DNA of 43,228 bases, from positions 1 to 43,228 of the forward strand of contig SHXF01000033.1 of the NCBI GenBank assembly GCA_009693435.1, read 5' to 3'. The first letter of the stretch is position 1; each line of letters opens with the position of its first letter. The translations under genes and the position numbers were made by a program. Source of the stretch: Betaproteobacteria bacterium. Its GTDB lineage: Bacteria; Pseudomonadota; Gammaproteobacteria; Burkholderiales; SG8-39. The notes beneath the pieces are model-generated. The model saw nothing but the letters and a program-made list of their open reading frames with translations, did not search any database and was not told the DNA's origin. Below, one piece after another: positions 1 through 8,328 of this stretch.

Positions 1-756
1 CTTTTCCTCGAGAAATTTCACCGCGCGCAATGCCCCGAGCGCATAGGTCAACCGGTTACCGGAGCGCACTGTGACCTCGACCCGTTCGCCGGCGCCGGCA
101 AACATGACGGTGTGTTCTCCGACTATATCCCCCCCGCGAATCGCATGGAAACCGATCGTCAACGGGTCACGCTTGCCGGTCACCCCTGTGCGCCCGTGTC
201 GGGCAACGGCTGACAGATCCCGCTTGAGCGCCTCGGCGACGATCTTTCCCAAGTGCAGGGCAGTACCCGAGGGGGCGTCTACTTTGTGGCGATGGTGGGC
301 TTCGATGATCTCCACGTCGAAGCCATCACCCAGCGCCAGGGCTGCAACCTCAGCCAGCTTGAACACGACGTTGACCCCGACCGCCATGTTTGGGGCAAAC
401 ACTATCGCGATGCGCCTCGAGGCTTCGCCGATCACGCGCTTGTCGTCGTCGGACAGTCCGGTCGTCCCTATGACCATGCGAGTGCCGGACTTGACGCACG
501 CAGCCAGGTGGGCGAGCGTGCCTTCAGGCCTGGTGAAGTCGATGACGCAATCGGTTCGGGCGATAGCTGCGGAAAAATCATCCGAGACTGCAACACCGCA
601 ACGTGCTGCACCGGCGAGGTCCCCGGCGTCCACGCCTATGACCGGACTTCCTGCAACTTCAAGCGCACCGGAAAGTGACAGGAGGCGATCCGCGAGCACA
701 GCCTCAATCAGCGTGCGGCCCATGCGTCCGCCGCAGCCGGCGATCACGACTCTCAC
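1..756 (-). CDS. dapB: 4-hydroxy-tetrahydrodipicolinate reductase DapB (3' end cut by window)
   Basis: DapB reduces 4-hydroxy-tetrahydrodipicolinate with NAD(P)H in the cytosolic lysine/diaminopimelate pathway. The N-terminal nucleotide-binding loop reads VVIAGCGGRMGRTL. Mid-protein IDFTRPEGT and IGTTGLSDDD are typical DapB segments, as is the EIIEAHHRHKVDAPSGTA block that holds the catalytic His and Lys. The reading frame is open to base 1, giving 252 codons. DapB is usually about 265-270 residues, so roughly 15 C-terminal residues lie outside the window. The start is GTG at 756-754, overlapping the bamE stop as GTGA, with GGGAGG five bases upstream. This overlap suggests translational coupling to bamE. 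Identity is clear from motifs and context. Confidence 0.95.
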   Translation of the reverse strand, partial: MRVVIAGCGGRMGRTLIEAVLADRLLSLSGALEVAGSPVIGVDAGDLAGAARCGVAVSDDFSAAIARTDCVIDFTRPEGTLAHLAACVKSGTRMVIGTTGLSDDDKRVIGEASRRIAIVFAPNMAVGVNVVFKLAEVAALALGDGFDVEIIEAHHRHKVDAPSGTALHLGKIVAEALKRDLSAVARHGRTGVTGKRDPLTIGFHAIRGGDIVGEHTVMFAGAGERVEVTVRSGNRLTYALGALRAVKFLEEK

Positions 757-1169
757 TTCGCCTCCCGTTCCGGCGGTGCACTGGCCGGAGCGCCGGCTGC
801 CCCCGAGTTAAGCGAGGGCATCGCGACCACATCACCATCTATGCGAGCAAGCTTTCCGTCGGTAAAGTGGATCGCAATGCGGCGCTGCTCCACTTCCCGC
901 TTGTTTGCGCGCTGTCGCACGAACACGTAGTCCCATCGATCGTCGCGGAACACATCCACCACCAGCGGCGTGCCCAGCACATACCGAACCTGTTCCTTGG
1001 TCATCCCGGCTTTGAGCTGGGAAACCATCTCCTGCGTGAGATAATTACCCTGCTGTATCTCGATGCGGTGCGGCGAGATGACATTCGGAACGTACGCACA
1101 GCCCGCAAGCATTGACAGGATCAGCGACGGAATCGTTCCCGTAAACAGAGGTGATAGGCATTTTGCCAC
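753..1169 (-). CDS. bamE: outer membrane assembly lipoprotein BamE (SmpA/OmlA)
   Basis: BamE is a small lipoprotein of the BAM complex, which inserts beta-barrel proteins into the outer membrane. The proposed GTG start at 1169 has GAGG nine bases upstream and gives 138 residues. A hydrophobic signal sequence ends in the lipobox LAGC (Cys about 24). The BamE fold signature follows: [19 protein letters not shown], then [16 protein letters not shown], then DRWDYVFV. The frame is also open upstream to 1244, but that start would lie beyond the likely fur promoter and precede the signal peptide by about 25 residues, so I prefer the shorter form. The gene is divergent from fur and overlaps dapB by four bases. 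The C-terminal 20 residues are Ala/Pro-rich and probably disordered. Confidence 0.93.
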   Translation of the reverse strand: MAKCLSPLFTGTIPSLILSMLAGCAYVPNVISPHRIEIQQGNYLTQEMVSQLKAGMTKEQVRYVLGTPLVVDVFRDDRWDYVFVRQRANKREVEQRRIAIHFTDGKLARIDGDVVAMPSLNSGAAGAPASAPPEREAK

Positions 1170-1264
1170 TTTTGGTTGCCTCGAAATCGCTATATGATAA
1201 CGGAAACTCTCCGCGATTCTGCGGCCTGCCATGCTCTGGTTCACCGAGACACGCGCCGTTTACT

Positions 1265-1705
1265 TTGCCCGCTGCCCGTCCACACAATCTGAAGACCAGC
1301 GGGTTGAAGGCAACCGCGCCCCGGTTGCGCATCCTGAAACTCTTCGAAAACACCACGGTGCGCCACCTTGCTGCCGAGGACGTGTATCGCACTTTGATGG
1401 CGGAAGGTCTGGATGTGGGCCTCGCAACGGTATACAGGGTTCTCACGCAATTCGAGCAGGCCGGGATACTCGAGCGCCGCCATTTCGAGGCCGGCAAGGC
1501 CGTATTCGAATTGAAGGCGGCGGGCCACCACGACCATCTGGTTTGCCTGCAGTGCGGTCGCGTCGAAGAATTCTACGATGCAGAAATCGAGAAACGCCAG
1601 AACCGCGTTGCCCAGGAGCGCGGGTTTGTCATACGCGAACACTCGCTGTCCCTGTATGCGGAATGCACCAAGCACGCATGCCAGTATCGCGGGCAAAATG
1701 GATAA
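1265..1705 (+). CDS. fur: ferric uptake regulator Fur
   Basis: Fur is an iron-responsive dimeric repressor. The N-terminal winged helix reads [20 protein letters not shown] and continues AEDVYRTL...[19 protein letters not shown]. The C-terminal dimerisation and metal part has [16 protein letters not shown], and a further Cys lies in the last ten residues (TKHACQYRG). No ATG precedes the conserved region in frame. A TTG at 1265 gives 146 residues, which is the usual Fur length, but it lacks a good ribosome binding site, so the exact start is uncertain. A GTG at 1151 would add 38 residues and would lie upstream of an AT-rich promoter-like stretch at about 1190-1200. The two Fur-box-like sites near the fbp genes in this window are probable targets. 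Confidence 0.93.
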   Translation: MPAARPHNLKTSGLKATAPRLRILKLFENTTVRHLAAEDVYRTLMAEGLDVGLATVYRVLTQFEQAGILERRHFEAGKAVFELKAAGHHDHLVCLQCGRVEEFYDAEIEKRQNRVAQERGFVIREHSLSLYAECTKHACQYRGQNG

Positions 1706-1889
1706 TCCAGCCGGTTGCGCGCACGGCGTGGCCGCATTTTCACTTCGACTTGCATATTTCACGGAACCCGGCCGGCATCGGTACTTCCATCAAGGGCTTG
1801 CGATGCTCGCCCTGAAGAGTATGGCGAGACCATCCATGCACTATCGTCCTCTCGCAAGGCCACGGCCTGCTCTGCCGCGGCTCGCAAGG

Positions 1890-2108
1890 TCAGGCCTCGT
1901 ATTTGAACGACAACAACACGCGCGTGCGATATGCGGTGACTTTCCCGTTGTCCACCTTCAAATCCTGTTTAACCACTTCCGCGATGCGCAGGTCGCGCAG
2001 CGACTTCGACGCTGCAGTCACGGCATTCTTTGCAGCCTCCTCCCAGGACACCTTGCTGGTTCCGATAACTTCGACGATCTTGTAAACTCCTTCAACGCCT
2101 TTCGCCAT
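1890..2108 (-). CDS. dodecin family flavin-binding protein
   Basis: Dodecin is a small protein that forms hollow dodecamers and stores or buffers flavins such as riboflavin or FMN. The product is 72 residues from the ATG at 2108, which has AAGGAGAG seven bases upstream. It matches the family almost end to end: VYKIVEVIGTSKVSWEEAAK, then a Ser-Leu-Arg-Asp-Leu-Arg helix end, IAEVVKQDLKVDNGKV, and a final strand ending SFKYEA. The conserved Trp of SWEEA is the residue that stacks on flavin in characterised dodecins. The frame is open 12 codons further upstream, but the binding site favours this start. The gene stands alone between fur and a sixA-like gene on the opposite strand. Confidence 0.92.
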   Translation of the reverse strand: MAKGVEGVYKIVEVIGTSKVSWEEAAKNAVTAASKSLRDLRIAEVVKQDLKVDNGKVTAYRTRVLLSFKYEA

Positions 2109-2237
2109 GATTTCTCTCCTTGTTGATTTACCAACGCACTCCACTGCCGGAGCGAGGTTTCATCATACTACCGGCGGCGTGGCGCCAGACGGGAATGGCC
2201 GCAACCCGCTAATGCAGACCGAACCGGGAATTCCCCC

Positions 2238-2690
2238 ATGGATCTGATCTTGTGGCGACACGCCGAAGCGGAGGACGGGATCCCGGATGCCGCGCGCGGC
2301 CTCACCAGCAAAGGAAAGAAGCAAGCCAACCAGATTGCACTATGGCTGCGCGAGCGCCTGCCAGGCGGCTGCACGTTGCTAGTCAGTCCGGCGGTCCGCA
2401 CGCAACAGACCGCTGCCGCCTTGGGAATGGAAATATCCACTTCTGCAAAAATCGGTGTCGGCGCTTTGCCAGCCGACCTGCTGGAAGCCGCTGGATGGCC
2501 GGACAAGTCCCGGCCCGTGGTTGTCGTCGGCCATCAGCCGACCCTGGGCATGGTCGCGGCGCGCCTGCTCACGGGTCGCGAAGCCGACTGGCCGGTGAAA
2601 AAGGGGGCAATATGGTGGCTCGCGTCACGCCATGGCGGCGGCAATCTGCAAACGGTGCTGCGCGCCGTGATATCGCCTGACTTGCTGTGA
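2238..2690 (+). CDS. sixA: SixA-type phosphohistidine phosphatase
   Basis: This is a single-domain histidine phosphatase of 150 residues, the size of SixA, which removes phosphate from phosphohistidine in signalling or phosphotransfer proteins. The phosphate-binding motif is LWRHAEAE with catalytic His8. The second conserved part is SPAVRTQQTAA, and the second catalytic His is in GHQPTLG (His99). The start ATG at 2238 puts the RHA motif at the expected N-terminal position; upstream sequence is only weakly Shine-Dalgarno-like. It runs convergently toward ppx. Whether it acts on a PTS-type phosphocarrier cannot be told from this window. Confidence 0.88.
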   Translation: MDLILWRHAEAEDGIPDAARGLTSKGKKQANQIALWLRERLPGGCTLLVSPAVRTQQTAAALGMEISTSAKIGVGALPADLLEAAGWPDKSRPVVVVGHQPTLGMVAARLLTGREADWPVKKGAIWWLASRHGGGNLQTVLRAVISPDLL

Positions 2691-2737
2691 GCGCGCCGAT
2701 TGCGAACACACTTGTTACGAACTCGATCAAACGCCGG

Positions 2738-4243
2738 CTAGGCGCCGCCGACTACCGGAGCCTTGTCGCCCTGCAACGCTCGAATCCCGAAGCTCATCCC
2801 CAGTGCGCGCCACTCCTCTGCCTCCGCCACTAACGCGGCTTCGGTCAGTGGATGATCGTCCAGCCAAACGCGCAACAGTGCAATCTCGAAATTATTGGCG
2901 CTCGCGCGGCATTCGATCTGGGACAGATCCATTTCGCTGCGTCGCTGCGAGAAAAGCACGGCGAGGCGCATTGCAAATATCAATGCCCAGTCCGGGCTTC
3001 CCTCGGCAAGCCCGGTGATTTTCACCAGCTTTCCTCGATGAGCAAGCACCAGTCGCGCCAGGCGCCCCTGCTCCATCTGTGAGAATCCTGGCATGTCGGC
3101 CTGAGCAAGGATATACGCGGAGTGCTTGTGATAGCCGGCATGCGCGATTGAAATGCCGATCTCGTGCAGGGAGGCCGCCCAGCGCAGCAATTGGCCGTGC
3201 GATTCGGGTGCGTCGCTTGCAATGGCGCGGTAGAGTCGGCCGGCGAGCCGCCCCACACGCGCCGCCTGGGCGGTGTCTACGTGGTAACGACGGGTGAATT
3301 CGTGAACCGTTGCCTCACGCATGTCCTGATGCCGCACCCGGCCGAGCAGATCGTATAGAACGCCGTGACGCAAACCGCCCTCGGTCGGCTCGAGTTCGTC
3401 GATTTCAAGTTCCAGCATCAGCGCAAGCATGATCGAAAGTCCGCCGGGCAGGACATCGACGCGGTCGTCGCGCATCCCCGGTATGTGCATCTTGTCGCGC
3501 AACTTCTCGATATCCCCGGCTTTGATCAGTTGTGCGCGCAGTTCCTTCAGTCCGTCGGGAGTGATTCCCCGTTTCGACCACCCGTTGACCCTCAGTACGC
3601 TCGCCAATGCCTTCGCGGTGCCCGACGACGCGACAGCATGTTTCCATCCAGCGCGCCGATAATCCTTGATGATGCGCTGCAACTGGCTCGCGGCCGCGAG
3701 TTCTGCCGCCTTGAAATCGGACTTTTCCAACCTGCCTTCGGCAAAGAACTTCAGGGTGTGACTGACGCATCCTATCGAGACGCTCTCAACGAGTTCGGGC
3801 TCCAGCCCGGTTCCGATAATGAATTCTGTGGAACCGCCGCCAATATCGACGACCAAGCGCCTTTCCTGTAGCGGAGGCTGGCTGTGCGCGACACCCAGGT
3901 ATATGAGGCGCGCCTCTTCCCGGCCGAAGACCACCTCGACCGGAAATCCCAAAACCGCCTCCACTTCGGCGAGGAACTGCTCGCGATTCTTCGCCACGCG
4001 CAACGCGTTGGTTCCAACGGCACGGACCGCTTCGGGCGGAAAACCGCGCAGACGCTCGCCGAATCGTCCCATGACTTCGAGCGCACGCAGTTGCGTGGCG
4101 CGATCGATGCGCTTGTCGCGCGTCAGTCCGGCGCCAAGACGCACCGGCGCCCGGAAACTGTCAAGCAGGTAGATTTGCTGATCAACAACCCTGCCGATCT
4201 GGAGATGGCAGCTGTTGGAACCCAGATCTACCGCGGCAAGCAT
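2738..4243 (-). CDS. ppx: exopolyphosphatase, Ppx/GppA family
   Basis: This enzyme releases phosphate from the ends of polyphosphate chains (Ppx) or hydrolyses pppGpp (GppA). It belongs to the ASKHA fold. The phosphate-1 loop is AAVDLGSNSCHLQIGRV at the N-terminus, the phosphate-2 loop is VVDIGGGSTEF near residue 140, and the catalytic Glu lies in FGREEARLIYLG. A C-terminal HD-like helical domain includes SLHEIGISIAHAGYHKHS. The ATG at 4243 gives 501 residues, as usual for the family. The same frame remains open upstream through an 18-bp repeat to 4453, and an ATG at 4294 is a second candidate. Divergence from ppk1 supports Ppx over GppA. Confidence 0.92.
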   Translation of the reverse strand: MLAAVDLGSNSCHLQIGRVVDQQIYLLDSFRAPVRLGAGLTRDKRIDRATQLRALEVMGRFGERLRGFPPEAVRAVGTNALRVAKNREQFLAEVEAVLGFPVEVVFGREEARLIYLGVAHSQPPLQERRLVVDIGGGSTEFIIGTGLEPELVESVSIGCVSHTLKFFAEGRLEKSDFKAAELAAASQLQRIIKDYRRAGWKHAVASSGTAKALASVLRVNGWSKRGITPDGLKELRAQLIKAGDIEKLRDKMHIPGMRDDRVDVLPGGLSIMLALMLELEIDELEPTEGGLRHGVLYDLLGRVRHQDMREATVHEFTRRYHVDTAQAARVGRLAGRLYRAIASDAPESHGQLLRWAASLHEIGISIAHAGYHKHSAYILAQADMPGFSQMEQGRLARLVLAHRGKLVKITGLAEGSPDWALIFAMRLAVLFSQRRSEMDLSQIECRASANNFEIALLRVWLDDHPLTEAALVAEAEEWRALGMSFGIRALQGDKAPVVGGA

Positions 4244-4309
4244 GTCGTGTTTCAATTGATCGATAACTCGTCGAATTTTGCGCGACCATAGCATCGGCCA
4301 CATTGCGAC

Positions 4310-4435
4310 GCAATCGTTGCGGGCGATGCAAATGTTGCGGGCGAAGCAATCACTGCGGACAACGCTGTTGCCGAGGGCGAAGCAGCAATTGTGGACAAAG
4401 CCAATCCTGCAGACAAGGCAAACCCCGGCGATGCG
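4310..4435. repeat. 18-bp degenerate tandem repeat between ppx and ppk
   Basis: Seven consecutive units of exactly 18 bases start at 4310, 4328, 4346, 4364, 4382, 4400 and 4418. Most begin GCAA or GC and carry a TTGCGGGCGA-like second half; the first two units are GCAATCGTTGCGGGCGAT and GCAAATGTTGCGGGCGAA. Similarity decays to the right. Because 18 is divisible by three, the ppx frame stays open across it on the minus strand, and two plus-strand frames are also open. No start codon and binding site make it a convincing gene by itself. It occupies most of the 405-base gap between the ppx and ppk starts, where promoters for both genes should lie. Confidence 0.75.
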
Positions 4436-4565
4436 AATTGCCCGCGAACCCAATTAGGCGGCCGCGTGGCCGGCGTAAAATACTGGCGTGGCGCTTGGCA
4501 GCATTCACATTCCAGGAAATCAATCTCGACCATCCCCGTTTGAAAGCCATTCGGTCAGCTTAACC

Positions 4566-4655
4566 ATGGAATATGACAAAGGTGTTTCACAGGATGGCTG
4601 GAAGGCTGTAGCAAAAATGGAACCGAATCAACTTATCCTGCCGCACTCATGGTGA
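4566..4655 (+). CDS. possible 29-codon leader ORF overlapping the ppk start
   Basis: An ATG at 4566 opens a 29-residue frame that closes at TGA 4653-4655, seven bases past the first base of the ppk ATG at 4649. A second in-frame ATG lies at 4617. The peptide begins MEYDKGVSQDGWK and ends PHSW. Neither ATG has a clear Shine-Dalgarno sequence, and the ppk start lacks one too. The stop/start overlap is the kind seen in translational coupling. I recognise no homologue. It could be chance. Confidence 0.25.
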   Translation: MEYDKGVSQDGWKAVAKMEPNQLILPHSW

Positions 4656-6733
4656 CCTTCACCCGCCCGATTCGGGCCCGCAAGGGGCCGCAGTTCCTCG
4701 CACGGGAACTGGGTATCCTTGCCTTCAACCGGCGCGTGCTCGCGCAAGCGGAGGACCGGCGAGTCCCTCTGTTGGAGCGGCTGCGTTTCCTGTGCATCGT
4801 ATCGAGCAATCTCGATGAGTTTTTCGAAATCCGGGTCGGCGAAATCAAGGAGCGCATCAAGCTGCGCAACGAAGCGGGAAGACCGGGCGAAGCACCGGCG
4901 GGCGAGCTGTTTTCTGCAGTCAGCGCAGAAGCCCATGCTCTGGTTGCCGATCAATATCAGCAATTGAACGATGAGATTCTGCCTGCCCTGGCGGAGAAGG
5001 GCGTCAGCTTCCTGCTGGAGCAGCACTGGAGCAATGCACAGCGCGCATGGCTGCGCGAGTTTTTCGCGCGCGAGATGATGCCGGTACTCACACCCATCGG
5101 ACTCGACCCGGTGCACCCATTTCCCCGCGTGCTCAACAAGAGCCTCAATTTTGCCGTGCAGCTTGAAGGACGCGACGCGTTCGGCCGAAATTCCGGGATC
5201 GCAATCGTCCAGGCTCCCAGGCTGTTGCCGCGCGTGATACGCCTGCCGCAGCAAACCGCAGGCGCCGGGTATCACTTCGTGCTGCTAACGGCAATCCTTC
5301 AGGCATTTGTCGGAACCTTGTTTCAGGGCATGGCTGCCTTGGGATCGTATCCTTTCCGGGTAACCCGCAACAGCGACCTGTTCCTCGACGAAGAAGAGAT
5401 CAAGGACCTGCGCCTGGCCCTGCAGGGCGAGTTGCCCCAGCGCCATTTCGGCGATGCAGTACGCCTGGAAGTCGCTGAGGGCTGTCCAGCGGAAATGCAG
5501 ACGTTCCTGCTGGGTCAACTCGGTCTCGATCAACCCGACCTGTACCGAGTAAATGGACCGGTCAACCTGGTGCGCCTGATGCAGATTCCCGACCAGGTGG
5601 ATATTCCGGCCCTCAAATTCAGGCCGTTTCTGGGCGGCGTTCCCAAGAGCGTGGAGAAGCGGGCGAACCTCTTGCGCAGCATCCGGGCCGGCGACATCCT
5701 GCTGCACCATCCATTCCAGTCCTTTAACCCGGTGATCCGCTTTCTCGACGAGGCGGCCGACGATCCCGATGTGGTGGTGATCAAGCAAACCGTCTATCGC
5801 ACCGGACCGGAGTCGGAGTTGATGAAATCGCTCATCCAGTCAGCCCAGCGCGGCAAGGAAGTGACAGTGGTCGTGGAACTGCTCGCCCGTTTCGACGAGG
5901 AAGCGAACCTGAACTGGGCAGCGCGCCTCGAAGAGGTCGGTGCTCACGTGGTCTACGGCGTGGTCGGCTACAAGACCCATGCCAAGATGTCCCTGGTCGT
6001 TCGTCGCGAATCGGGAAAACTGCGTCGTTACGTTCATTTGTCAACCGGCAACTACCACCCGCGCACCGCCGCGCAATATTCGGACTTTGGATTGTTCACG
6101 GCCAACGAAAAAATATGCGAGGACGTAAACGAAGTGTTCAAGCAACTGACAGGGCTGGGCCGTGCCCGTCGGCTGCATCATCTGTGGGTATCGCCATTTT
6201 CACTCCATGATCGCATCATGGCGGCAATCAAGCGTGAAATGCGCAACGCCCGTTCCGGCAAACCCGCGTACATCATCGCCAAGATGAATTCGCTCCTCGA
6301 ACCGAAGGTCATTTCCGCCTTGTACGCGGCTTCGGCGGCAGGCGTGAAAATCGATCTCATCGTGCGGGGCGTGTGCTCCCTTCGGCCGGGCATTTTGGGC
6401 CTGTCGGAAAACATCCGGGTGCGTTCCATCGTGGGGCGCTTCCTTGAGCACACGCGCATCTTCTGCTTTGCCAATGGCGGAGAGGAACTCGTCTATCTGT
6501 CCAGCGCCGACTGGATGGAGCGCAATTTCTTTCGACGCATCGAACTGTGTTTTCCCGTCCTGGACCGGAAACTCGCCCGGCGCATTATCAATGAAGGATT
6601 GAAACCATATCTCTTGGACAATACCCAAGCTTGGGAAATGGATGCGGACGGACATTACTACAGGAAAATTGCCCGCGGGCGCGTTCGGCGATCCGCGCAA
6701 AAACAGTTGCTCGATCTCCTTACTGCCGGCTAA
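4649..6733 (+). CDS. ppk1: polyphosphate kinase 1
   Basis: PPK1 polymerises the gamma phosphate of ATP into inorganic polyphosphate. The 694-residue length is standard. The N-terminal helical domain contains the signature LRFLCIVSSNLDEFFEIRVG. Two phospholipase-D-like domains hold the catalytic histidines: His444 in KTHAKMSLVV is the expected phospho-accepting residue, and His463 lies in RRYVHLSTGNYHPRTA. Downstream are NARSGKPAYIIAKMNSL and LVRGVCSL, and the late motif VYLSSADWMERNFFRRIE is also intact. The start ATG at 4649 has no evident ribosome binding site and overlaps a possible leader ORF. Pairing with divergent ppx makes this a polyphosphate synthesis and breakdown locus. Confidence 0.97.
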   Translation: MVTFTRPIRARKGPQFLARELGILAFNRRVLAQAEDRRVPLLERLRFLCIVSSNLDEFFEIRVGEIKERIKLRNEAGRPGEAPAGELFSAVSAEAHALVADQYQQLNDEILPALAEKGVSFLLEQHWSNAQRAWLREFFAREMMPVLTPIGLDPVHPFPRVLNKSLNFAVQLEGRDAFGRNSGIAIVQAPRLLPRVIRLPQQTAGAGYHFVLLTAILQAFVGTLFQGMAALGSYPFRVTRNSDLFLDEEEIKDLRLALQGELPQRHFGDAVRLEVAEGCPAEMQTFLLGQLGLDQPDLYRVNGPVNLVRLMQIPDQVDIPALKFRPFLGGVPKSVEKRANLLRSIRAGDILLHHPFQSFNPVIRFLDEAADDPDVVVIKQTVYRTGPESELMKSLIQSAQRGKEVTVVVELLARFDEEANLNWAARLEEVGAHVVYGVVGYKTHAKMSLVVRRESGKLRRYVHLSTGNYHPRTAAQYSDFGLFTANEKICEDVNEVFKQLTGLGRARRLHHLWVSPFSLHDRIMAAIKREMRNARSGKPAYIIAKMNSLLEPKVISALYAASAAGVKIDLIVRGVCSLRPGILGLSENIRVRSIVGRFLEHTRIFCFANGGEELVYLSSADWMERNFFRRIELCFPVLDRKLARRIINEGLKPYLLDNTQAWEMDADGHYYRKIARGRVRRSAQKQLLDLLTAG

Positions 6734-6786
6734 TTTTTCAACTTTCAATCGCTCTGCCCTGCTCCCATCCTGCCTCAGAAACCATC

Positions 6787-6815
6787 TATCGTATTTGTAT
6801 TAGTATAATTTCTCG
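6787..6815 (+). promoter_or_regulatory. probable dgkA promoter
   Basis: A perfect TATAAT lies at 6804-6809 in an AT-rich patch, 62 bases before the dgkA ATG. No good -35 hexamer is found 16-18 bases upstream. This separates dgkA from ppk transcriptionally, although read-through is possible because no terminator is visible after ppk. Confidence 0.45.
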
Positions 6816-6871
6816 GCGGCATTCTTTCCGGCGCGTCTCCACGCCGAGTCAGCGCCGTTGGAAGGGCCTAT

Positions 6872-7252
6872 ATGGTAAGAAGTCCGTTCAAGGGAAAGAC
6901 TGGGGCGATGCGCCTGATCAGCGCGTTTCGCAATTCACTGCAGGGATTCGCATCCGCTTTCAGGCATGAGGCTGCATTCCGGCAGGAATTGCTGCTTGCC
7001 GCCTTGCTTATCCCGGTTGCGCTCGCCGTTCAGGAAAGTGGTGCGGCCAAAGCCTTGCTCATAGGCAGCGTGCTGCTGGTTCTGGTCGTCGAACTGCTCA
7101 ATTCCGCGTTGGAAACGGCGGTCGACCGGATTTCTCTTGATGCTCACCCGCTCTCGAAGCGCGCCAAGGATATCGGCAGTGCTGCCGTATTCGCCAGCCT
7201 GATCAATGCCGCAGTGGTGTGGACTCTGATTCTGTGGCCGCAAGCTCGGTGA
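6872..7252 (+). CDS. dgkA: diacylglycerol kinase DgkA
   Basis: DgkA is a small trimeric inner-membrane kinase that phosphorylates diacylglycerol to phosphatidate during membrane-derived lipid recycling. The 126 residues contain an amphipathic N-terminal helix (FRNSLQGFASAFRHEAAFRQ) and three membrane helices. The family signature is ELLNSALETAVDRIS (Glu74, Asn77 and Glu81 in the metal-ATP site), followed by SKRAKDIGSAAV. ATG 6872 has GGAAGGG seven bases upstream. The gene is convergent with the epimerase gene. Confidence 0.95.
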   Translation: MVRSPFKGKTGAMRLISAFRNSLQGFASAFRHEAAFRQELLLAALLIPVALAVQESGAAKALLIGSVLLVLVVELLNSALETAVDRISLDAHPLSKRAKDIGSAAVFASLINAAVVWTLILWPQAR

Positions 7253-7279
7253 AAAAATGCGTCGCTCCCCTAGTCCGCG

Positions 7280-8281
7280 TCACACCCGGTAATAGCTCCG
7301 GTACCATTCGACGAAGCGTGCGACGCCTGTGTCAATGGTGGTGACCGGCCGGAAACCGACCGCCCGTTCCAGGGCCGAGGTATCGGCAGAAGTTGCCTCA
7401 ACGTCCCCCGCCTGCATCGGCAGCAACTCCAACCGGGCCTTTCGGCCGAGGCAGTGTTCCAGCACTTCGATGTAGCGCAGTAGCTTTTCCGGGTGATTAT
7501 TGCCGATATTGAAAATCCGGTAAGGCGCGTTGCTCGTGGCGGGCGAATCCAGCGCGGAAGCATTATCGGCCGCGGGAGCACGGTCGATGACGCGGACGAC
7601 GCCTTCGACAATGTCGTCCACATAGGTAAAATCACGTGTCATTTCACCGCCGTTGAAGACAGGGATGGGTTCGTCGGCGAGGATGCCCCTGGTGAACTTG
7701 AACAACGCCATGTCGGGCCGACCCCACGGGCCGTATACCGTAAAGAATCGCAGACCCGTGACCGGCAACGCGAACAGGTGCGCGTACGAGTGCGCCATCA
7801 GCTCGTTGGAGCGTTTGGTGGCCGCGTACAGCGATACCGGGTGATCCACCGGATCACGCTCGGAAAAAGGCAGCTTGCGGTTCCCGCCATAGACCGAACT
7901 GGAAGAGGCGAAAACCAGATGACTCACGCCATTGTGGCGGCAACCTTCCAGAATATTCGCGAAACCGGCGATGTTGGCTTCGATATAGGCATGCGGGTTT
8001 TCCAGGGAATAGCGAACGCCGGCCTGCGCTGCCAGGTGCATCACGGCGTCGAAGCGGTGCGTGGCGAACAGGCGCTGCATTGCGGCGCGGTCGGCGATAT
8101 CGAGCTTCTCGAAACTGAATGCCGCTTGAACCGTTAGGCGGTCGAGCCGCGCCTGCTTCAGCGACACGTCGTAGTAGTCGTTGAGGTTGTCAATGCCGAC
8201 GACGCTGTCGCCGCGCGCGGTCAATCTGTGCGTCAGTGTTGAGCCGATGAAGCCGGCCGCACCGGTGACGAGTATTTTCAC
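7280..8281 (-). CDS. NAD-dependent nucleotide-sugar epimerase (UDP-glucuronate 4-epimerase type)
   Basis: This is an extended short-chain dehydrogenase of 333 residues. The NAD-binding loop [16 protein letters not shown] is N-terminal. [15 protein letters not shown], the Ser triad SSSSVYGGN and the catalytic YAATKRSNE follow. The phrases [32 protein letters not shown] and YRIFNIGNN are typical of the UDP-glucuronate 4-epimerase (CapI/WbpP-like) branch, which supplies UDP-galacturonate or similar for surface polysaccharide. The start is GTG at 8281 with AAGGACAAGG just before it; longer open frames upstream overlap the ZIP gene. No polysaccharide cluster lies next to it, so its exact substrate is inferred from family resemblance. 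Confidence 0.88.
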   Translation of the reverse strand: MKILVTGAAGFIGSTLTHRLTARGDSVVGIDNLNDYYDVSLKQARLDRLTVQAAFSFEKLDIADRAAMQRLFATHRFDAVMHLAAQAGVRYSLENPHAYIEANIAGFANILEGCRHNGVSHLVFASSSSVYGGNRKLPFSERDPVDHPVSLYAATKRSNELMAHSYAHLFALPVTGLRFFTVYGPWGRPDMALFKFTRGILADEPIPVFNGGEMTRDFTYVDDIVEGVVRVIDRAPAADNASALDSPATSNAPYRIFNIGNNHPEKLLRYIEVLEHCLGRKARLELLPMQAGDVEATSADTSALERAVGFRPVTTIDTGVARFVEWYRSYYRV

Positions 8282-8328
8282 GCCTTGTCCTTTCTTGATG
8301 CCGCGCTGGCCCTGGTACCGGATGCCGC

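Noticed and set aside
4307..4545. Plus-strand frame with Ala-Ile-Val-Ala-Gly-Asp-like hexapeptide repeats in the ppx-ppk gap
   Set aside because: It is open only because the repeat length is divisible by three; it follows a stop at 4289 with no ATG or ribosome binding site.
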